From positions 62,001-126,000 of the forward strand of contig NZ_RKLP01000008.1 of NCBI RefSeq assembly GCF_004011865.1: DNA of 64,000 nt, in the 5' to 3' direction. Of the stretch, positions 57,740 through 64,000 are shown one piece after another (the stretch's first letter is position 1; every line of letters begins with the position of its first letter). Made by a program: the position numbers and the translations under genes. The stretch is from Prescottella agglutinans. Lineage in GTDB: Bacteria; Actinomycetota; Actinomycetes; Mycobacteriales; Mycobacteriaceae. The notes below the pieces were generated by a model, which saw only the letters and a program-made list of their open reading frames with translations, was not told the origin of the DNA and searched no databases.

Positions 57740-59530
57740 GTGGCGACCGTCGCATCCAAACCCGTTGCCGTTCGGCCCTATCCGCCGCGCTGGGCCCGCA
57801 AGGGCGCATTCATCTATCGCGTGATCACGACGACGGATCCGAAGCTGCTCGGGATCATGTACCTGATCACGTCGTTCGCGTTCTTCATGTTCGGCGGTCT
57901 GCTGGCGCTGCTGATGCGCGCCGAACTCGCGGTCCCCGGTCTGCAGTTCCTGTCGAACGAGCAGTACAACCAGCTGTTCACGATGCACGGCACGATCATG
58001 CTGCTGCTGTATGCGACGCCGATCGTGTTCGGATTCGCGAACTACATCCTCCCGCTGCAGATCGGCGCCCCCGACGTGGCGTTCCCGCGGCTCAACGCCT
58101 TCAGCTACTGGGCGTACCTGTTCGGCGGGATCATCGCGTCGGCTGGGTTCATCACACCCGGCGGCGCGGCCGACTTCGGCTGGACCGCGTACTCGCCGTT
58201 GACGAGTGACCTGCACGCGCCGGGGATGGGGGCCAACCTGTGGATCATGGGGCTCGCGCTCAGCGGCCTCGGCACGATCCTGGGCGCGGTCAACATGATC
58301 ACCACCGTGATCTGTCTGCGGGCACCCGGCATGACCATGTTCCGGATGCCGATCTTCACGTGGAACATCTTCATCACCAGCATCCTGATCCTGGTGGCGT
58401 TCCCGATCCTGACGTCGGCGCTGATGGGCCTGTTCGCCGAGCGGGTGGTCGGCGCGAACGTCTACGAGCCCGCGACGGGCGGAGTCCTTCTGTGGCAGCA
58501 CTTGTTCTGGTTCTTCGGCCATCCCGAGGTGTACATCGTCGCGCTGCCGTTCTTCGGCATCATCTCGGAGATCCTCCCTGTGTTCTCCCGGAAGCCGATC
58601 TTCGGTTACACGGGTCTGGTGTACGCGACGATCGCGATCTCCGCGCTGTCCGTCGCGGTGTGGGCGCACCACATGTACGCGACGGGTGCCGTTCTGCTGC
58701 CGTTCTTCTCGTTCATGACATTCCTCATCGCGGTTCCGACCGGTGTGAAGTTCTTCAATTGGATAGGCACGCTGTGGCGCGGCCAGCTCACGTTCGAAAC
58801 CGCGATGCTGTTCTCGATCGGGTTCATCGTCACGTTCCTCTTCGGTGGTCTGTCCGGTGTACTGCTGGCCAGCCCGCCGATCGACTTCCACGTCACCGAC
58901 TCGTATTTCGTGATCGCGCACTTCCACTACGTGCTCTTCGGCACCATCGTCTTCGCCACCTACGCGGGCATCTACTTCTGGTTCCCGAAGATGACCGGCC
59001 GCATGCTCGACGAGCGGTTGGGCACGTGGCACTTCTGGATGACGTTCGTCGGCTTCCACACCACGTTCCTCGTCCAGCACTGGCTCGGTGCCGAAGGCAT
59101 GCCGCGCCGCTACGCCGACTACCTGCCCACCGACGGGTTCACGACTCTCAACGAGGTATCCACCATCGGCTCGTTCATCCTGGGTGCCTCGACGCTGCCG
59201 TTCCTGTGGAACGTGTTCAAGAGCTACCGCTACGGGCAGGTCGTCACCGTGGACGACCCGTGGGGTTACGGCAACTCGCTCGAGTGGGCGACGACGTGTC
59301 CGCCGCCGCGGCACAACTTCACCGAGCTGCCCCGGATCCGTTCGGAGCGGCCGGCATTCGAACTGCACTACCCGCACATGGTGGAGCGGATACGGGCCGA
59401 GGCCCACGTGGGTCCCGGCAGTGCCGGTCGCCGGGTGACCGACTTGATCGAGAGCAGCGACCGCGAGGCGGACAGTGACCGCACGCCGTTGCCGGAGGAG
59501 GAGCATTACAAACCCGGCGACGACACATGA
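57740..59530 (+). CDS. ctaD: Cytochrome c oxidase subunit I (aa3 type)
   Basis: The catalytic heme-copper subunit of terminal oxidase, 596 residues, 12 helices. Low-spin heme His in FTMHGTIM, CuB ligands in [11 protein letters not shown] (with the cross-linking Tyr) and WAHHMYATG, and heme a3/a His in [12 protein letters not shown] are all present. The GTG at 57740 is preceded by AGGAGGT. Other oxidase subunits are not adjacent, which is common for actinobacterial ctaD. A 7-bp stem (GGCGACG with CGTCGCC) at the stop may serve as a shared terminator with the convergent gene. Confidence 0.93.
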   Translation: MATVASKPVAVRPYPPRWARKGAFIYRVITTTDPKLLGIMYLITSFAFFMFGGLLALLMRAELAVPGLQFLSNEQYNQLFTMHGTIMLLLYATPIVFGFANYILPLQIGAPDVAFPRLNAFSYWAYLFGGIIASAGFITPGGAADFGWTAYSPLTSDLHAPGMGANLWIMGLALSGLGTILGAVNMITTVICLRAPGMTMFRMPIFTWNIFITSILILVAFPILTSALMGLFAERVVGANVYEPATGGVLLWQHLFWFFGHPEVYIVALPFFGIISEILPVFSRKPIFGYTGLVYATIAISALSVAVWAHHMYATGAVLLPFFSFMTFLIAVPTGVKFFNWIGTLWRGQLTFETAMLFSIGFIVTFLFGGLSGVLLASPPIDFHVTDSYFVIAHFHYVLFGTIVFATYAGIYFWFPKMTGRMLDERLGTWHFWMTFVGFHTTFLVQHWLGAEGMPRRYADYLPTDGFTTLNEVSTIGSFILGASTLPFLWNVFKSYRYGQVVTVDDPWGYGNSLEWATTCPPPRHNFTELPRIRSERPAFELHYPHMVERIRAEAHVGPGSAGRRVTDLIESSDREADSDRTPLPEEEHYKPGDDT

Positions 59531-59553
59531 CGTCGCCGCCGGGTGCGGTTCGA

Positions 59554-60111
59554 TCAGGCGCGGCGGCCGAGCGCCGCGAGGGCCCTCGTACGGCGGTCGG
59601 CGTCCGGGGACACCGCGACCGCCGGCCCACACACGCCGTCCATGTGGAGCGAGTCGCCGAGCTGCGCGATGACGGCGTCGAGCATCTCCAGGTCACGGTC
59701 AGGGATCGTCTCGTCCAGGCCTGCGGCGCGGGCGATGTCCCAGCCGTGGACGATCAGGTCGAAGCAGTAGAAGGTGCGGATCGTCGACGCCAGGTCGGTG
59801 CGCCCGAAGTGGCCGTCGTACTCGCGTCCGGCCTTCGCCGGGTCGTCGAGGATTGCCTGGACCGCGTCCCGCGTGTGCCGCCACGCGCCGACCGGATCGG
59901 AAGCCACGGACGGGCCGTCGGGAACGGACAGGCCGACGACGTCCATCATCCGGGTCTGCGTCTCGACGACGTGGGCGAGCACGTCGAGGGTGCTCCATCC
60001 CGCGCACGGGGAGGGGCTGTCCCAACGATCGGCGGGGACGGCATCGACGATCTCGGTGAGGCTCGCGGCGAGGCGTCGGTACAGGTCGGGGGTCGATTCG
60101 GTGGTGATCAT
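59554..60111 (-). CDS. TIGR03086/DinB-like metal-binding protein (mycothiol-dependent isomerase fold)
   Basis: A 185-residue helical-bundle protein of the maleylpyruvate isomerase N-domain type: YRRLAASLTEIVDAVPADRWDSPSPCAGWSTLDVLAHVVETQTRMM and DLIVHGWDIARAAG supply the metal His residues. Such proteins use mycothiol or act as unknown thiol transferases. Its ATG overlaps the AraC stop in ATGA, so the two genes are coupled. Confidence 0.85.
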   Translation of the reverse strand: MITTESTPDLYRRLAASLTEIVDAVPADRWDSPSPCAGWSTLDVLAHVVETQTRMMDVVGLSVPDGPSVASDPVGAWRHTRDAVQAILDDPAKAGREYDGHFGRTDLASTIRTFYCFDLIVHGWDIARAAGLDETIPDRDLEMLDAVIAQLGDSLHMDGVCGPAVAVSPDADRRTRALAALGRRA

Positions 60112-60917
60112 GCAGCCGATTCTCCGTTCTCGGCGGCGGCACGGTCTTGCATCGATCGGACATCGAGAACCGACGCCGCGCCGTGCCAGTCCGGGGCCTC
60201 CCCGGCGAGCAGTTCGGTGGGCGTGACCGTCGCGATGCGCCGGCACTCGCGGGACAGGTGCGCCTGGTCGCTGTACCCGGCGTCGGCGGCGAGCGCGGCG
60301 AGACCGCGGTCGCGGTCCGCTCGGGCCAGGTGCATGAAGCGTTGCAGTCGCAGGATCGAGCGCAGCGTCGACGGCCCGTACCCGAACGCGTCGTTGCAGC
60401 GGCGCTGCAGTTGGCGTCCGGTCATCGACGACGCGCCCGCCAGCGTGTCGACGCTCCAGGAGTGGGCGGACAGTGCCGAGGTGATCCGGGCCGCGAGCGG
60501 ATCGGGGGTGGGCCGGGCGTCGAGCCAGCGCCGTCCGGCGGCCTGTAACACCGCCAGTCGGGCTGCGGCGCCGTCGGTGTGTTCGAGTCGGTCGACGAGG
60601 GAGCGCTCGGCTGCCGACCCCAGCACGTCGGAGAGGTCGACCCGGATGTCGCGGATCTGGGCCGCCGAGGTGCGCAGCACGTGCGGGGCCGATCCCGGGC
60701 GGAAGCGGATCCCGAACGATTCGGTGCCGGGTGGCAGCGTGAACGACCATGCGGTGGTCTCCGGTCCGCAGACCCGCACGCCCACACCGGGAATCCACAG
60801 CACGTCGATGCAGCCGTCGGGCACCAGTAGGTGCCGACCCTCCGCGCGTGCCGACCACGCGCACACGAGGGTCCCGGCAAGGTCCGGCGTCACCGCGGTC
60901 GGCGTGTACCACCCCAT
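60108..60917 (-). CDS. AraC family transcriptional regulator
   Basis: A 269-residue regulator: N-terminal domain with LLVPDGCIDVLWIPG and FGIRFRPG (DUF6597-like sensor), then an AraC HTH pair from about residue 165 (SWSVDTLAGASSMTGRQLQRRCNDAFGYGPSTLRSILRLQRFM and LAALAADAGYSDQAHLSRECRRIATVTPTEL). The ATG at 60917 has TACCCT 7 nt upstream, a leaderless arrangement, favouring it over an in-frame ATG at 60941. Coupled to the DinB-like gene, which it probably regulates. Confidence 0.87.
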   Translation of the reverse strand: MGWYTPTAVTPDLAGTLVCAWSARAEGRHLLVPDGCIDVLWIPGVGVRVCGPETTAWSFTLPPGTESFGIRFRPGSAPHVLRTSAAQIRDIRVDLSDVLGSAAERSLVDRLEHTDGAAARLAVLQAAGRRWLDARPTPDPLAARITSALSAHSWSVDTLAGASSMTGRQLQRRCNDAFGYGPSTLRSILRLQRFMHLARADRDRGLAALAADAGYSDQAHLSRECRRIATVTPTELLAGEAPDWHGAASVLDVRSMQDRAAAENGESAA

Positions 60918-60995
60918 GCGGCCCAGGGTAGGTGCGGGCACCGACAGTCAGGGGCCGAACCGGGACGGCCCGAAGGTCAGGAGAGGAGCCCACGC

Positions 60996-61490
60996 ATGAG
61001 GAGAATTCTTGCGATCCCGCTCACCGTGCTCGCGGCGGGCGCGGTGTTGGTCGGCTGCTCGAACGACGACGATTCCGGTCCGGCTCCGTCCACGACACCG
61101 ATGCCGTCGACGGTGCCGGCGGCCGGTCCGGCACTGTCGACCGCCCAGACGAGCATCGGCGAGGTCGTGGTCGACGTGAACGGGATGACCGTCTACGCGT
61201 ACGACCGGGACCGACCCGGCACCAACGCCAGCGCGTGCGACTCGAGGTGTCTCCAGATGTGGCCGCCCGTCACGAGTGACACCACCCGCCCCGAGGTGGC
61301 CGGTGTCGGCGGCGTCGTCGGCACGATTCCCGGGCCGCTCGGCGGCCACCAGGTCACCGTCAACGGCATGCCGTTGTACCTGTTCGCGGGCGATTCGCGG
61401 CCCGGTTCGGTGGCAGGTCAGGGCATGGACAACCTGTGGTGGGCGCTCAACCCGGCGGGGGAGAAGATCACGAACGCGCCGGGCGGGTGA
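60996..61490 (+). CDS. Lipoprotein with paired COG4315-type repeats
   Basis: A 164-residue lipoprotein: signal RRILAIPLTVLAAGAVLVGC with lipobox LVGC, then a Thr/Pro/Ser-rich linker. The mature domain has two repeats of the V-x-x-MTVYAYDRD and MPLYLFAGDSRPGSVAGQGMDNLWWALNPAG kind, with C-D-S-R-CLQMWPP between, typical of COG4315 lipoproteins of unknown function. GAGGAG 8 nt before the ATG at 60996. Confidence 0.85.
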   Translation: MRRILAIPLTVLAAGAVLVGCSNDDDSGPAPSTTPMPSTVPAAGPALSTAQTSIGEVVVDVNGMTVYAYDRDRPGTNASACDSRCLQMWPPVTSDTTRPEVAGVGGVVGTIPGPLGGHQVTVNGMPLYLFAGDSRPGSVAGQGMDNLWWALNPAGEKITNAPGG

Positions 61491-61493
61491 GCG

Positions 61494-61889
61494 TCATCGC
61501 CGGGCGATGGCGACGATGATCCACACGATGAGCCATAGCCCGCCCGTGAGGATCGTCAGGATGAAGTGCAGTAGGTGGTTGACGGGCTTGCGGCCGCTGA
61601 CCACGACGGTTGCCGCTGCCGACGCCGACGACGAATTGTTGATGATGATCGGAGCGGGCGGTGCGGCGACGGCGGGAGCATGCGCCTGAGGTGCGGTGTG
61701 TTCCGTCCACCGAACGCCGTCCCAGTACCGCTGAACCGGCTTTCCCTCCGGATCCGCGTACCAACCGGCGGGCATCGAGGGCGGCGGCGGAGTCGGGACC
61801 GGCGTCGAAGGAGCCACCTTCGGAAGGACGAGGGTGTCGGGGTTCGACGCAACCGGCGCGGGAACGAGCGGGCGATCGGGAGTGGTCAT
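61494..61889 (-). CDS. DUF2510 domain membrane protein
   Basis: A 131-residue protein: Pro/Val-rich N-terminus, a DUF2510 motif PAGWYADPEGKPVQRYWDGVRWTEHT at about residues 45-70, a Pro/Ala linker, IIINNSSSASAAATVVV and a C-terminal hydrophobic helix (LLHFILTILTGGLWLIVWIIVAI) ending in RR. Function unknown; DUF2510 proteins are common membrane-associated actinobacterial proteins. GGAGG 6 nt before the ATG. Convergent with the lipoprotein gene, 3 bp apart. Confidence 0.84.
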   Translation of the reverse strand: MTTPDRPLVPAPVASNPDTLVLPKVAPSTPVPTPPPPSMPAGWYADPEGKPVQRYWDGVRWTEHTAPQAHAPAVAAPPAPIIINNSSSASAAATVVVSGRKPVNHLLHFILTILTGGLWLIVWIIVAIARR

Positions 61890-62046
61890 GGTTCCTCCGT
61901 GGGATTGGATTCGGTCTGTCGAAGCTTCGTGCCAGTTGGGCGAAGTCGTTCGAAGCGTGTGGGATCCGCGTGCCCGAGGCTTGGGCGACACGTTGACAGG
62001 CGGGGATGCCGGCGCAGTTGCGCCTGCGCCTTCGACCGCTCGGGCT

Positions 62047-62080
<34 letters not shown>

Positions 62081-62118
62081 GGACGGCGGTGGTGAAGGTG
62101 GCTACCGTCGGGTTGGCG

Positions 62119-62259
62119 TCATCTGTCCGTCCGGTGCGCGGCGAGGTGTTCGCTGGGCACCGTCGGCGGTTCGAGAAGCGCGACGCGGATCGATCGATCT
62201 CGTGTGATGTGGTCGTGCTCCACGGGCACACAGATGTATTCGTCGTTGGACGCCATCAT
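62119..62259 (-). CDS. Possible small protein (46 aa), low confidence
   Basis: A short frame in the 650-bp space between the DUF2510 gene and tRNA-Ser. It starts MMASNDEYICVPVEHD and runs through RSIRVALLEPP to a TGA. Roughly three quarters of its third codon positions are G or C, below the usual level of these genes, and GAGGGG sits just before the first ATG. No family recognised. The rest of the gap (61890-62118 and 62260-62502) shows nothing else coding. Confidence 0.3.
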   Translation of the reverse strand: MMASNDEYICVPVEHDHITRDRSIRVALLEPPTVPSEHLAAHRTDR

Positions 62260-62502
62260 CCCCTCGGATTCGTCGTGCACTGTGCTTCACCTACCAGCAC
62301 CCCCCAGTGAGCGCCGACGTGAGGACCCGTTCATCGCGGGAACTCGGCGAGGTAACGATACAAGTTACATTCGCGGCCGGACACGAAACGTGTCTTGTCC
62401 CGGTGTAGGGGACAACGGACGTGCTGGGGGTGACGTTCGGCGGCGTCGCACCGCGTCGGCGGAAATGCCCGGGCTTCGATGAGTACGCCGGGCACAACGA
62501 GA

Positions 62503-62539
62503 AAAGCCCCCGATCTGCGATGTCGCAGATCGGGGGCTT
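62503..62539 (-). terminator. Terminator of tRNA-Ser(GGA)
   Basis: A 17-bp perfect stem (62504-62520 with 62523-62539) ends in TTTT on the minus strand, 4 nt after the tRNA 3' end. Confidence 0.85.
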
Positions 62540-62543
62540 CCCG

Positions 62544-62631
62544 TGGCGGAGGATAGGGGATTTGAACCCCTGAGGGCGTTAACCCAACCCGCGTTCCAGG
62601 CGAGCGCCATAGGCCACTAGGCGAATCCTCC
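62544..62631 (-). tRNA. tRNA-Ser (anticodon GGA)
   Basis: On the minus strand the acceptor GGAGGAT pairs with ATCCTCC, followed by discriminator G and CCA. The anticodon loop in CGCCTGGAACGCG carries GGA, reading UCC/UCU. A long variable arm and GGTTCAAATCC T-arm fit an 88-nt class II serine tRNA. Confidence 0.96.
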
Positions 62632-62717
62632 GTGGGGGAGCCTACCTGTTGGAGGGGTAGGAATGCCAAACGGGGTCCCCGGGAGGGGTGGATCACTGCG
62701 ATTCCCGATCGTCCGGT

Positions 62718-62723
62718 TACACT
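62718..62723 (+). promoter_or_regulatory. -10 element of ffs
   Basis: TACACT lies 7 nt before the predicted SRP RNA 5' end. No good -35 is visible. Confidence 0.5.
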
Positions 62724-62728
62724 CGTAG

Positions 62729-64000
<1,272 letters not shown>

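Overview
The window is high-GC, densely coded DNA from a mycolic-acid actinomycete, most likely Rhodococcus or a close relative in the Nocardiaceae. Pointers are an Lsr2 paralogue, an MMPL transporter, a mycothiol-dependent isomerase-type DinB protein, an F420/PPOX protein, many genes whose -10-like TANNNT box sits 6-9 nt before the start codon (probable leaderless transcripts), and a right edge with tRNA-Ser, ffs and an Rv3722c-type aspartate aminotransferase as in mycobacteria. No database search was possible; assignments rest on motifs, family resemblance and gene order.

Left part (1-12.2 kb): a secreted lipase cut by the window edge, a decayed IS30 transposase tail, a dcm-vsr pair, a SUKH-like protein, a Clp ATPase without a visible ClpP-docking loop, a membrane protein, a glycolipid-binding-like protein, an amidase coupled to prephenate dehydrogenase, the tRNA adenosine deaminase with its companion, a CsbD protein and tRNA-Ser(CGA) with its terminator.

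12.2-29.3 kb: an AT-richer patch with an unlisted 44-residue peptide gene resembling small corynebacterial porins, a DGPF/YCII protein coupled to an ECF42-type sigma factor, several single enzymes, lsr2 with an unknown acidic partner, a MarR-MFS pair, a MerR/beta-clamp fusion followed by a helical-repeat protein, a malic enzyme-fumC operon, benzoylformate decarboxylase, a YceI protein, a membrane hydroxylase and an Rrf2 regulator.

29.3-39.4 kb is the most coherent accessory block: an eight-gene leftward operon (MFS importer, 4-OT tautomerase, hydrolase, SDR, hydrolase, Baeyer-Villiger monooxygenase, PDR-type reductase, CYP199-like P450) with a divergent IclR regulator and a further SDR. Two near-identical operator-like sites lie before iclR and before the SDR. 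I infer catabolism of a para-substituted aryl ketone or methoxy aromatic: the monooxygenase would make an aryl ester, a hydrolase would cleave it, and P450 plus reductase would hydroxylate or demethylate the ring. The monooxygenase gene carries a one-base frameshift.

39.4-52.9 kb: a methyltransferase, a TetR-MMPL pair with a clear operator, an asymmetric heterodimeric ABC exporter joined to glutaryl-CoA dehydrogenase, LtrA, a PPOX protein, a small secreted protein and an HsaA-like flavin monooxygenase preceded by KstR-like boxes. 52.9-64 kb: a queuosine neighbourhood (tgt, yhhQ, gluQ) with two proline-rich membrane proteins, ctaD, a DinB/AraC pair, a lipoprotein, a DUF2510 protein, tRNA-Ser(GGA), ffs and the start of the aminotransferase.
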